Positions 32,055 to 41,067 of a stretch of DNA of 64,000 bases are shown piece by piece; position 1 is the stretch's first letter, and each line of letters opens with the position of its first letter. Both the position numbers and the translations under genes were made by a program. The stretch is from positions 62,001 to 126,000 of the forward strand of contig NW_020825491.1 in the NCBI RefSeq assembly GCF_003286085.1, written 5' to 3'. Origin of the DNA: Drosophila persimilis (lineage: Eukaryota; Arthropoda; Insecta; Diptera; Drosophilidae). The notes below the pieces were generated by a model. It was not told where the DNA came from. It saw only the letters and a program-made list of their open reading frames with translations, and did not search any database.

Positions 32055-33313
32055 TCGATGGTGCGTAGCCCGCGACGGCCGCAGTCCCAGCAGTATAAGA
32101 CTTGGGGCTGTTTACACTCCCTGGAAAAGTGTCCGGAGCCGCCGCAGTTCCTACAAGCATGCTGCACGTCGATTATGGTGTCGGCGTCTTGGAGGATGGT
32201 TCCATTCCTGACATCCGGCTGCTGCGAGCCCGTCGACCAATCCCTCACCTGGGTTCTATCGTGCCGGAGATCCTGTGTCCTCGCAGCCGCGTGATTCCTT
32301 GGTCCTCGTTGACCAGCCGTTGGCCCTAAAGTTTCCCGGGGATGGGTGTCTCGTGCTTGGTTCGCGTAGCCCGTGAGCTCTGACGGTCCCTTGTTACGCG
32401 TCACCTCGAAGTTCACAACCAGTTGCGTTAATTCGGTGAGAGAATCAAAATCTTTTCGCCTCGTAAACAACTGGTATTCCGGGAGCATGTTATCGTATAT
32501 CCTTTCCAATTCCTGAGCCTCGGTGTATCCCCCGCGCTGCATCATTAGTCGAATGTCCACGAGGTACGTTTTAAACGCTTCTTTTGGTCGTTGAAAATGG
32601 GTTCGGATCTCGTCCTCTAGCCGTTGAAAGTACCGGGAAGGCAAAAAAAACTCTGAAAACTCTTTGCGAAAGGTCTCCCATGGTTCTCCACTAAGGCGGC
32701 TCGTTGGAAACCAACTCTCGGCCCGACCGGTCAACAACACGAGGATTCCTTGTGATAAGTGTCGTAGATCTATCTTATAAGTGGCTGCCCTCTCTTGCAC
32801 GTGCTCAAGGAAACTTAACGGATCGCCGGACCCATCAAACACGATTCCCCAGCGGACCATTTTCTCGGTGATCGCAGCGTTAAAATGCATCTCGTTCCAG
32901 GTGGACCCCTTCGTTGATGGGTCCTTGCTACCGTGCAGGTTTCTCTGCGCGGCACCGACGTCGATGCCATGGAGCAGGCTCTCTGCCGGCACAGCGGATC
33001 CCGACGCCACGATACTACGGCTACTGGCGGGTACGACATCATACGCAGCCGGGGGATGGGGTTGTAGGCTAAGAGGCGCGAGTGTAGAAGGGCGGGGAGA
33101 AAGTGGTTTAACCTCTGGAGCCACGGCGACTCCGTACTGGGCCTCCAATTCCTCCAACCGAGAGCGCGCCGTACTTGGTAAATCAGCCGAGTTTGCGAAG
33201 GTCGCGAGTCGACGTCTCAACTCTTCGACAGTTCCAGCGCTGTCTAACCCAAGCTCCGCGGCAATCATCTCCAACTCGTTCTTGCGCCTGACCGAAATCC
33301 ACTTGACTCCCAT
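31964..33313 (-). CDS. Gypsy gag with SAP-like N-terminus and zinc knuckles, 449 aa
   Basis: ATG at 33313. Residues 1-45 look like a SAP helix-extended-helix (KNELEMIAAELGL, then TVEELRRRLATFA), unusual but known in some Gag proteins. The retrotransposon Gag core spans about 160-290 (FLEHVQERAATYKID, GRAESWFPTSR, FRKEFSEFFLP). Near the C-terminus is CRNCGGSGHFSREC, then CWDCGRRGLRTIEC, in which the usual histidine of the second knuckle is leucine. The product forms the particle and packages RNA. The frame is open. Confidence 0.88.
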   Translation of the reverse strand: MGVKWISVRRKNELEMIAAELGLDSAGTVEELRRRLATFANSADLPSTARSRLEELEAQYGVAVAPEVKPLSPRPSTLAPLSLQPHPPAAYDVVPASSRSIVASGSAVPAESLLHGIDVGAAQRNLHGSKDPSTKGSTWNEMHFNAAITEKMVRWGIVFDGSGDPLSFLEHVQERAATYKIDLRHLSQGILVLLTGRAESWFPTSRLSGEPWETFRKEFSEFFLPSRYFQRLEDEIRTHFQRPKEAFKTYLVDIRLMMQRGGYTEAQELERIYDNMLPEYQLFTRRKDFDSLTELTQLVVNFEVTRNKGPSELTGYANQARDTHPRETLGPTAGQRGPRNHAAARTQDLRHDRTQVRDWSTGSQQPDVRNGTILQDADTIIDVQHACRNCGGSGHFSRECKQPQVLYCWDCGRRGLRTIECCRRNSSGNGQALHSAGDRAKTATPTPRQ

Positions 33314-34133
33314 GTTGAGTTGGTCCGGGTCACTGTTGCTGCACGTGGTCTACGATCAAATGTCTGGGGCGTCGCCCGAGGAATCGAAAAACGTAGCTAA
33401 GGACGCGGCGAAAGACGGGGCTCTGAATCCTTAAACGGCGAGGACGCGTGCGAGGCTATTCGGTGGTGAATTACCGGTGGGCCGTCTTGGTCGGGGACCT
33501 GGACACGGGGGCTGGCAATTAACACGCGCTTGTTCAGGGGTACTTTAGTCGTTGGTTTCTGCAGGCTTGTTCCGGTTAGAATCCGTTGGTTCGTGTTCAG
33601 TTTCGGGGGGAGCGCGAGGTGGACAGAAGACGCGGGATCGCTGTCTTTCGCACGTTGTATGCTGCGGGATAGGGACCACTGTATTTTGCGCGTTGTGTAC
33701 TGATCGAAGGCAGGGGATCACTCTGTTTCACACGTTGTATGTTGACCGAATGCTGAGGATGACTGTCCCTTGCGTTGTATACAACCCGGCTTATATTGGG
33801 TCTGGCTGAACGGCCGAGCCTCTGCCGACGTCGACGTCTCGGAATCGGCCGAGAACACCACGCGAGAGAGCCGCGGGCGAATGGTTAGGTAAATAGTCGA
33901 AGATCGGGGGGTGCGGGTAGTATGAGGAAGGGATAATTTCATGTATTATACTCGTGGGTCGTTCGGCACATGCCCGCCGCCGACGCCCAGAACTGTTCTC
34001 CGGTCTCCACCCCCTCTCTCCCCACTGAAATGTAACAGAGGTCTGGCATGGTTTTGCCTGAGTATAACGGGGACCACGGAATTTTCGTTCTGCTTTGCGG
34101 GCTGCTTCGTCGCTGGTGCTTCGCTTGGATTTT
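33314..34133 (-). other. Gypsy 5' untranslated leader (truncated)
   Basis: About 820 bp between gag and the foreign segment, with no supported gene. It has degenerate ~55-bp repeats around the plus-strand phrase cacgttgtat at 33648-33785. The part that should hold the primer-binding site next to the LTR is not found, because the leader ends at 34133 in an INE-1-like repeat rather than in an LTR. Confidence 0.6.
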
Positions 34134-34560
34134 TATACCCGATACTCAAAATGAGTATTGGGGTATATTAGATTTGTGGTAAAAGTGGATGTGTGTAACG
34201 TCCAGAAGGAATCGTTTCCGACCCTATAAAGTATATATATTCTTGATCAGCATCAATAGCCGAGTCGATTGAGCCCTGTCTGTCTGTCCGTCTGTCCGTC
34301 CCCTTCAGCGCCTAATGCTCAAAGACTATAAGAGCTAGAGCAACGATCCAGACTTCTGTAATATGTCACTGCTCCAAAAATATTTCAAAACTTTGCCCCG
34401 CCCACTTCCGCCCCCACAAAGGGCGAAAATCTGTGGCATCCACAATTTTAAAGATACGAGAAAACCAAAAACGCAGAATCGTAGAGAATGACGATATCTT
34501 TTAGACTGCGGAATCTGAATTGGATCGTATTACTATTATAGCCAGCATCAAGAAAACAAT
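34134..34560 (-). repeat. INE-1/DINE-1-like repeat, partial duplicate (copy 2)
   Basis: Matches the terminal half of copy 1, including TATACCCGATACTCAAAATG, the GTCT/GTCC tract and the 'cccgcccacttccgcc' block, up to AAGAAAACAATTT. The rest of the repeat is deleted, joining directly to the integrase fragment at 34561. It carries its own substitutions relative to copy 1. Confidence 0.85.
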
Positions 34561-34652
34561 TTAGATATTTTTAATATTTTCTTCAATGCTGATAAAACAT
34601 CTAAAGCTGTTTTAGACTTAACGGGAACTGCATATGCAAACTTCGAGAACGT
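34561..34652 (-). pseudogene. Duplicated integrase fragment (second copy of piece 2)
   Basis: Same sequence as 25755-25849, including the acgt duplication (34649-34652), and again abutting a gypsy LTR. It proves that the LTR-integrase-INE-1 block exists twice. Confidence 0.9.
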
Positions 34653-35689
34653 GTGTAAAGTAGTGATCCTAGGCTGGGGTCAGTCTCAGTCTGCCCAGGG
34701 TCACCTACAGTTTATTTGTAAGTTGCTGAGACGTTGAGACTGGGGGGGGAGGCGGGTCGTTGGCGCAGGGATCGCCGAGCCGCCGTCAACGACGGGGCCT
34801 TCGGGAGAAATTAGGGGGGGGGGGGGGGGGAAGCGGGCGTTGGGCCGGGCGGCGCGAAACTCACCCGAGACGCTGCACTCCCCGACTTCAGCAGGGTAAA
34901 ACCCCTGTTGCCAAGGTCGAGGTGGGCCGCTGGTCCGGGGAGATGAAGGAAAAGGATAAGGGGGGGAGGCGCCTCTGCCGAAACGCGTACCACTTCTCAC
35001 TCCAGCAGGGTAAAACCCTGTTGCCAGAGTCAGAGCGGGAGCGTAGTGACCGAAAACAGTCAGGAAAACCGAAGGGGAGGGGGTGGAGAGATGACCGCAG
35101 TCGGTGGTCCGACCAGAGAAAACAAATGGAAGCCAAAGAGTTCTTAATTATATGATCGAAGTTTTATTGGATTGATTCCCCTTGCACTCCCTTCTACTCC
35201 TACCACTACCTTGGCCATCGGCCAGCTCACCCGCGGATCCGGCGCCTGTGTTCCTGCAGCTCGTCCATGCTTTTTCTTTCCTCTCTGGCGCGCGGCCGTT
35301 CAACCCTTTTTCTTTATCTCTTCACTGTCCGCGACGTTCCGTCTTCGCTCGCTTCCAAAAATCCACTCTTTCTCTCGCCACGGTCGCTCGACGTTCTCCC
35401 CACGCCTAGCGCTCGTTTTCGGGCCAACGGGACTTTCTCGAAAGAGATCCGCTCTGCTGCCGGCTGAGCATGGCTCTCTCTCCTCGCTGTTTTCTTTGCG
35501 GTTGTTCCGTGTGAGCTGGCCGTTTGGCGGGATTTCGGCTATGCAAAACTTAACTAGCTTATTTACTACCATAGCATATGATTTTGACTAATACAAATCT
35601 CGCTCCATTGCGACTTACTATATTTTCAGGTTGTCTTATTAATCACTTAACTCTTGTTACTATGTGAGGCTCCCAGTATGTGTCCTCAC
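34653..35689 (-). repeat. Gypsy 5' LTR
   Basis: About 1037 bp, near-identical to 25850-26885 and including the long G-run (34814-34830). Its upstream side meets piece 1 of the integrase at acgt (35690-35693); its downstream side meets the duplicated integrase fragment, not a primer-binding site. Confidence 0.92.
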
Positions 35690-35864
35690 ACGTATCAATT
35701 ACTGTCAGCAAGTACCTATATCCTTTGTTTTCCTTATAAAAGGGTATCATTTCAACTAAATCGATTTGCCACGTGTCATTAATTCCCTTTTGTACGAATT
35801 TACGACGAATAAAATTTCTTCTAGCAGGCTTATGTATTTCATTAACAACTTGTTGCTTACTCAT
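35690..35864 (-). pseudogene. Polinton integrase, piece 1: N-terminus and first catalytic aspartate
   Basis: The frame starts with an ATG at 35864 (MSKQQVVNEIHKPARRNF) and gives WQIDLVEMIPFYKENKGY, with the first DDE aspartate at 35760-35762, then RYLLTVID up to the gypsy insertion. The N-terminal HHCC finger typical of longer integrases is short or lacking. Together with pieces 2-5 the gene spans 21 kb because of four insertions. It would join linear element DNA to the host genome with a 6-bp stagger. Confidence 0.93.
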
Positions 35865-35879
35865 TTTTAATATAATTTT

Positions 35880-36587
35880 TTATTTTCTATTGTTATGCTG
35901 GTTTATTGCTGATTGCTTATTTAAAAGTGTTTGCTTATACTCAAGAACATCGCGTTTTATTTGATTACACATTTTTTTGTAAATTTCAAAGCATAAACGG
36001 GTTAAATCTATTTGCACATTTCTCTCATAAGTACCGTCTAAATCAGCTAGTTGAACATCAAATTTTTGTAAGGCTGCACACTTAGGAATAATATTATTAT
36101 AGTAGTATAGTATATACTGGTATATAATTTGTTGCTTAAGTATCGTATTCCAACATAAAAATGTGGTAAAAAAAATGACTAATCTTAAAAACGATCTCCA
36201 GGACTCACTATCAAATTCAATTTTATTTCCAAATTGATTTATTATAAACACATACTGCTTATCTGCTTTTCGAAATCTAAAATTACACTGAATTGTGGGT
36301 AATAATGGATGGTCTATAATTGTATCAGGCATCAAAAAATCATACTGATCAAGTTTCAATTGGATATACTCCTTGTATGTAACCAATTGCATCCATTCAT
36401 CTTTATCTAAACCGACGAAATTGTTTTTGCTTTGCTGCATCCATATCATTGGAGTGAATTTTCTTGTAGTTGAAAAACCGCATTTAAGTTTTAAATTATG
36501 TACTACATAATATTCGAGACCGAAAATGACTTCGTGATCCTGCTTCTTTCTAGTGGACCTAATTCTTTTTGATTGAAGCGTGTCCAT
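35880..36587 (-). CDS. Uncharacterised Polinton protein, 235 aa
   Basis: Intact frame starting MDTLQSKRIRSTRKK, 15 bp upstream of the integrase and in the same direction, so possibly co-transcribed. It is basic at the N-terminus, with an aromatic- and isoleucine-rich segment around residues 130-170 (FLRLVIFFTTFLCWNTIL, YQYILYYYNNII) that could be a hydrophobic helix. Other visible stretches are WMQLVTYKEYIQLKLDQYD and FRKADKQYVFIINQFGN. I do not recognise the family; similar unknown genes lie next to integrase in insect Mavericks. No break is seen. Confidence 0.7.
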   Translation of the reverse strand: MDTLQSKRIRSTRKKQDHEVIFGLEYYVVHNLKLKCGFSTTRKFTPMIWMQQSKNNFVGLDKDEWMQLVTYKEYIQLKLDQYDFLMPDTIIDHPLLPTIQCNFRFRKADKQYVFIINQFGNKIEFDSESWRSFLRLVIFFTTFLCWNTILKQQIIYQYILYYYNNIIPKCAALQKFDVQLADLDGTYERNVQIDLTRLCFEIYKKMCNQIKRDVLEYKQTLLNKQSAINQHNNRK

Positions 36588-36636
36588 TTGGGTTGAATGC
36601 TTTTGTAAAACTAAGAACTCTTACTAAATTGGGCTG

Positions 36637-36673
36637 TATATAAAGGAGATAGGCATCAACGACTCATTCAGTT
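36637..36673 (+). promoter_or_regulatory. TATA box and initiator upstream of 36696
   Basis: TATATAAAG (36637-36645) and TCAGTT (36668-36673) are spaced 31 bp, the canonical insect core promoter spacing. The 108-bp gap between the divergent genes at 36587 and 36696 thus holds a plus-strand promoter. Confidence 0.7.
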
Positions 36674-36695
36674 TCTTACAAAATCTCAAACCAAC

Positions 36696-37149
36696 ATGAA
36701 CACAATCGACAGGAATTCAAGCGTTATAGTTGATTTTCAATATGTCTTTGGAAATAATAAACAACTTTTTATTAAGGAATTGGCGTTTATGCAAACCGGA
36801 ACAGTAACACCAAACTTCTTTCATTTCAAACCACCATATCATCTGAATGAATTGGATAATGAAATGATTAAACAACAAAATATTAATCGTCAAACCATAA
36901 ATGGATTGGAATGGTCAGATGGTGAAATATCATATTTAAGTTTAGGTGAAATACTTTCACCACTAAATAGATTTAGCACCGTTATAGTACGTGGTGAAAT
37001 TAAAAAAAAAGTTTTTATCTAAGTATTTAACAAATAATATTATTGATATCGATATTGGAAAAAGTGTCACACTTTATCCAAATTTTTTTACAAACTGTAG
37101 AATCCACAAAAAAATTCCTCTTAGATGTGCTCTAAATAACTTATTTTAG
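36696..37149 (+). pseudogene. Maverick exonuclease-like protein of unknown function, frameshifted
   Basis: ATG at 36696 (MNTIDRNSSVIVDFQYVFGN). The first frame runs 108 codons. At an A-run near 37005-37013 the continuation moves to another frame, ending with TNCRIHKKIPLRCALNNLF and a stop at 37147-37149. The VDFQY...IKELA...FFHFKPPY pattern and the C/H-rich end recall a family common in insect Mavericks whose start looks like an RNase-H-fold exonuclease (DxQ-type). The role is unproven. Full length would be about 150 aa; the homopolymer shift suggests decay. Confidence 0.6.
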
Positions 37150-37256
37150 ATATTTGTTATCTTGGAAAATTCTAACTACGCTATCTACTGTAATGGTGAC
37201 TCATATGTTTAGATTTTCAGTTTATATTCAGCACTTGTAGTAACTAGTTGTTTAAA

Positions 37257-37397
37257 ATGGATTCATTTAAGCGTTTGTTTGAAAAGGATCCTCACAAAAG
37301 CGGATACACATAAGTTGTTTATTGTAATTATTGCGGCTCTGATACTCACTTAGAAAAAAACTGCCCCAAAAAGCGCGATCAGGAGACGCGTAATTAG
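37257..37397 (+). pseudogene. Small CCHC zinc-knuckle gene, interrupted by a stop
   Basis: From ATG 37257 the frame reads MDSFKRLFEKDPHKSGYT, meets TAA at 37311-37313, then continues in the same frame with CNYCGSDTHLEKNC, a perfect CX2CX4HX4C knuckle, and ends at 37395-37397. Without the stop it would be a 46-aa single-knuckle protein. It lies 59 bp before the ATPase gene. Nucleic-acid binding is likely; the conserved knuckle after the stop suggests the nonsense change is recent. Confidence 0.55.
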
Positions 37398-37456
37398 AAT
37401 ATCTTAGATGTTAGAAAACATTTATAAAATATTAATAAATAAAACATAACCCAAAA

Positions 37457-38143
37457 ATGTTTAAGCAATTTATACATCCTTTTACAATGCTTATTTGCGG
37501 ATCTTCAGGATCTGGTAAGACAACGTTTTTAGAAAATTTAATAAACAAAAGGAATGATTTGCTGAGCATTTCAATTAATCGAATAATTTGGTGTTATGGA
37601 GAGGAGCATGCTAAGCCAAATTTTAATACCATCGAATACTATAAAGGAGTTCCCGAAACAATTGAAAATGAAAATCATGAGCCTATTCTTTTAATACTAG
37701 ATGACTTAATGATGGGTGCATTTAATAAAAATGTCTGTGAGCTATTTACAAAAGGATCACACCACAGGAATTTATCCGTAATAGTGGTTACACAAAATAT
37801 ATTTCATAAATCATCACATACTCGAGATATTTCACTAAACACAAAATACATCGTTGCGTTCAAAAATCCTAGGGATAAGCTACAATTTCAATGCTTAGCA
37901 AGACAAATTTATCCTGAAAATTCTCAGGAGCTCTTCAGAATATATAAGGAGGTGACAGATGAACCACATGGTTATTTACTTATTGATCTTACTAAGGGAA
38001 TAAATGATCTCCTTAGATTTCGTACACATATTTTTAATGCTGAGTATACAGTTTGCTTTTCAGATGAAAATGGTTTACAAAAAGAATCTAAATCGACTGA
38101 AAGCGAACAAACATTTATTGTATGTGCTCAAAAGGGCAAATAA
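37457..38143 (+). CDS. Polinton genome-packaging ATPase (FtsK/HerA, A32-like), 228 aa
   Basis: The enzyme pumps DNA into virus particles. Walker A is GSSGSGKT at residues 15-22; Walker B is ILLILDD ending at 82-83; a sensor-like SVIVVTQN follows at about 110. ATG at 37457 comes right after an AAAACATAACCCAAAA leader, and the frame is complete with no break. Length and motif spacing fit Polinton and virophage ATPases. It belongs to the morphogenesis module with the capsid and protease genes. The 3' end overlaps the next frame by 80 bp. Confidence 0.95.
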   Translation: MFKQFIHPFTMLICGSSGSGKTTFLENLINKRNDLLSISINRIIWCYGEEHAKPNFNTIEYYKGVPETIENENHEPILLILDDLMMGAFNKNVCELFTKGSHHRNLSVIVVTQNIFHKSSHTRDISLNTKYIVAFKNPRDKLQFQCLARQIYPENSQELFRIYKEVTDEPHGYLLIDLTKGINDLLRFRTHIFNAEYTVCFSDENGLQKESKSTESEQTFIVCAQKGK

Positions 38144-38417
38144 TAAACTTCGAAATGCAATTATAAGTAATTGTGACATTGAGTTAGTAAAAGCATTAGT
38201 GGAGATAGTGTTGAATACTCTACGAGGAGATCATAAGATATCAAAAAAGCAACTATATGCTCTAAAAAAGTATAAAAATGCATTACGTCTTATTTCATGT
38301 CCAAAACGGTCAATAAATTCTAAGAGAAAAGTTCTCATCCAAAAGGGAGGATTTTTACCTTTTTTAATAAGTTCATTGCTTTCGGGGATTTTTGGAAAAA
38401 TATTGAACAATGCTTAA
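38064..38417 (+). CDS. Small pX-like Polinton protein with C-terminal hydrophobic GGFLP segment
   Basis: The chosen start ATG 38064 (MKMVYKKNLNRLK) overlaps the ATPase end. The protein is basic with helical repeats (AIISNCDIELVKALVEIVLN) and ends in a QKGGFLPFLISSLLSGIFGK segment. A GGFLP-hydrophobic end is a recurring feature of small Polinton/adintovirus proteins compared with adenovirus pX or membrane-active peptides. The open frame extends upstream to 38004 without good start context. It overlaps the next gene's ATG (38410) by 8 bp, so the two are tightly packed. Role inferred from motif and position only. Confidence 0.65.
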   Translation: MKMVYKKNLNRLKANKHLLYVLKRANNKLRNAIISNCDIELVKALVEIVLNTLRGDHKISKKQLYALKKYKNALRLISCPKRSINSKRKVLIQKGGFLPFLISSLLSGIFGKILNNA

Positions 38418-39063
38418 AAATAAGCATCAATTAACCAAAGTTATTTTAATGCATCCGAATGCATATCAAAAATTGGTAAATAATGCCCAGAAAAACGATT
38501 TAATAAATATAACGTTTTTGCCTATTTTAAATGATAAAAAAACTAGTGACTTTAATAAATGGATTAAAAGACGTCAAGAATTGTGTTACTATCAAAATAA
38601 AAAAAGAAATAAGACAATGGATATACGAACTACGCAGAACAAACGACTTTCATCACCTCAAAGCATTGGAATACAAAAACAAGACGAGTCAGTTTGGTTA
38701 GATGTAAAACCTAACACTTCCATTCTTAACAATAAAAATAATGGGTCCTCAAAAAAGGAACTCTCTATCACAAATGAGTTCTCTAATTTACCTAACGACA
38801 TCGATGATGAAGATTTTCTGACCGAAAAATCTTTCAACTCAAAACCTAATAAGCGTAAAGTTGAGGATAAAGTTTTAGACACTCAAGCATCAAAAAAATT
38901 GACTAAAGTGAAGCTTACTGATAAACAGCGAAAGCTAAGAGTAAAACTTAAGAGGTATAAAAGTGAATCAAATCCATTTCAAGACTTGAAATACGTAAGT
39001 GGACGAGAAAAGTTGATGAGGGCTGTTAGAAACAGTAAGGCCGTGCAAATTGGAAAGAACTAA
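38410..39063 (+). CDS. Basic 217-aa Polinton protein of unknown function
   Basis: Intact frame MLKNKHQLTKVILMHPN. It has a folded-looking N-terminus (AYQKLVNNAQK, FNKWIKRRQELCYYQNKK), a low-complexity middle and a lysine-rich C-terminus (LTDKQRKLRVKLKRYKSES) ending in MRAVRNSKAVQIGKN. No transmembrane segment or catalytic motif. Its position between ATPase and penton matches unnamed structural or DNA-binding genes of other Polintons. The basic tail suggests DNA binding inside particles, which is a guess. Confidence 0.6.
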   Translation: MLKNKHQLTKVILMHPNAYQKLVNNAQKNDLINITFLPILNDKKTSDFNKWIKRRQELCYYQNKKRNKTMDIRTTQNKRLSSPQSIGIQKQDESVWLDVKPNTSILNNKNNGSSKKELSITNEFSNLPNDIDDEDFLTEKSFNSKPNKRKVEDKVLDTQASKKLTKVKLTDKQRKLRVKLKRYKSESNPFQDLKYVSGREKLMRAVRNSKAVQIGKN

Positions 39064-39108
39064 ATTAATTGGTTTTCTTATAATTAATAAACTGCAAAGA
39101 ACGTAGAA

Positions 39109-40216
39109 CTAACGAGGGGGAACGTTGTGAGTTGCTGCGGACACCGCTACTCTAGAGTTATACCCGATACTAAGTCAGTATGGCTTTCCTCCGGCAGAGG
39201 CCGCTAATATTAAACGACACGACAAAGAGTGCGTGCGAGAGAGACAGAAAATCAGTCTGAGCGTGACGTCACGCGCTGCGTAGCCACTGCAAATTGATTT
39301 GTTTCCTTTGGCTATAAAAATGATCTGATCTGATTCAGATTCAGCAATCTGATAGATATGGTCGTTATCTATGATTCTGCGTTTTTAGTTTTCTCAAATC
39401 TGCAATATTGTGGATGCAACAGATTTTCGTCCTTTGTGTGGGCGGAAGGGGGTGGGGCGAAATTTTGAGATAAAGGTTTTATAGTGAGATCTAACAGAAG
39501 TGCGGATACCAAATTTGGTTACTCTAGCTTTAATAGTCTCTGAGATTTGTGAATATCCCCAGATTTGCATCCTTTGCGGGGGCGGAAGGGGGTGTGGCGA
39601 AATTTTGAAACAAACTCGTCTCGGTCCGATATATTAGGAGTGTGGATACCAAATTTGGTTGCTCTAGCTTTTATAGTCTCTGAGATCTAGGCGCTAATGT
39701 TTTACTCTAAGCAAAGCCGCCTATGCTACGTGTGTGTTAGAGAGAGACAGGGCGAGAAAAAATGAAATTGTTTTCTTGATGCTGGCTATAATAATAATAC
39801 GATCCAATTCAGATTCCGCAGTCTAAAAGATATCGTCATTCTCTACGATTCTGCGTATCTTTTTCTCGTATCTTTAAAATTGTGGATGCCACAGATTTTC
39901 GCCCTTTGTGGGGGCGGAAGTGGGCGGGGCAAAGTTTTGAAATATTTTTGGAGCAGTGACATATCACAGAAGTCTGGATCCAAAACATCGTTGCTCTAGC
40001 TCTTATAGTCTTTGAGCATTAGGCGCTGAAGGGGACGGACAGACGGACAGACGGACGGACGGACAGACAGACAGGGCTCAATCGACTCGGCTATTGATGC
40101 TGATCAAGAATATATATACTTTATAGGGTCGGAAACGATTCCTTCTGGGCGTTACACACATCCATTTTCACCACAAATCTAATATACCCCAATACTCATT
40201 TTGAGTATCGGGTATA
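39109..40216 (+). repeat. INE-1/DINE-1-like repeat, copy 3
   Basis: Full copy, in the opposite orientation to copy 1, from CTAACGAGGGGGAACG to TTTTGAGTATCGGGTATA. It contains three 'gggggcggaagggggtg' type blocks and the GACG/GACAG microsatellite at about 40034-40074. No coding capacity. It sits just before the penton remnant, and the N-terminal part of that gene is missing at this junction. Confidence 0.8.
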
Positions 40217-40567
40217 AAAAGCAGGCCTGAGAATACCTCAATCGCATCTGAAGAAACAACAGAATTCGTTATTAGCTTAGTTAATGGATAAACATTTCTA
40301 TATGAAAATGAGTCAATAGAGTCTGAGCAGTTTCAAAATGGTTTGATTTTTGTTTACACTGACATTATCAAACCAAGATGTGTTGGAAATAAAAGACCTC
40401 GATGTCTTCGAGTATTACATTATAATGGAAAAGAGCAACTTATACAATTCAACAATATTGAATATTATCCCATTGAAATATGGTCTCCAAAAGAAATTTC
40501 GATCTTAATTACCGATTCCAAAGGGTATAAAGTACCATTTGAATCTTCAGCAATTCCAATTTTTGTT

Positions 40568-40579
40568 ACCCTTCACTTT
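40568..40579 (+). other. Target-site duplication of the LOA LINE (left copy)
   Basis: acccttcacttt at 40568-40579 recurs exactly at 46136-46147. Both copies read as the final VTLHF codons of the penton gene. Confidence 0.93.
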
Positions 40580-41067
40580 GGCCGTCAGCCGTCGGGTGCT
40601 ATAGGGGGATAAACGGATGTCGGGTCGGCTCGTCACAACTGTAGACTCGGAAAGGGGCACGGGCGCCTCGGGTTCATGGCTTGCCCTGGATCCAAGGCGA
40701 CTGTGCTCCGCGTCATAGGATACAGGTGGGCACGAGCGAACCGGCACCCGCCGTAACTGTACACACCGGCGGAAGTGCGACTATACTCTCCCCGTGAGGG
40801 CGGCTGGAAACAGGTCCTGGTACGGTCATGTCTCTGCCAGGATGCTGGCTAATTGTAGTCGGGCGGAGAGAAGAAAACTCTCAGTGAAATAACCCCAATC
40901 CAAGGTGACACTGTCATATGCCGAGGGATGCATGGCCGAGGGGGTGCTCGGTCGCTTATATGCGGACTCTGGATACCTGCCGACCTCCAGTTTTAATAAG
41001 GCTTCCCGGGGCACGCGGGCTATGCCTCGGGCGACTAACCCCTTCCCGCCTACTCGTGGGACCAAAT

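Larger units (their letters stand above)
25850..35689 (-). mobile_element. Ty3/gypsy retrotransposon, Osvaldo/Ulysses-like, rearranged
   Basis: Minus-strand element with LTRs of about 1.04 kb (5' at 34653-35689, 3' at 25850-26885), gag, pol and a third frame. The outermost flanks share acgt (25846-25849 and 35690-35693), fitting a 4-bp duplication in the integrase. Between the 5' LTR and the internal leader lie 519 bp (34134-34652) that do not belong: an integrase fragment and part of an INE-1-like repeat, both duplicated from the far side of the element. Clade naming is tentative and based on long LTRs and the pol sequence style. Confidence 0.88.
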
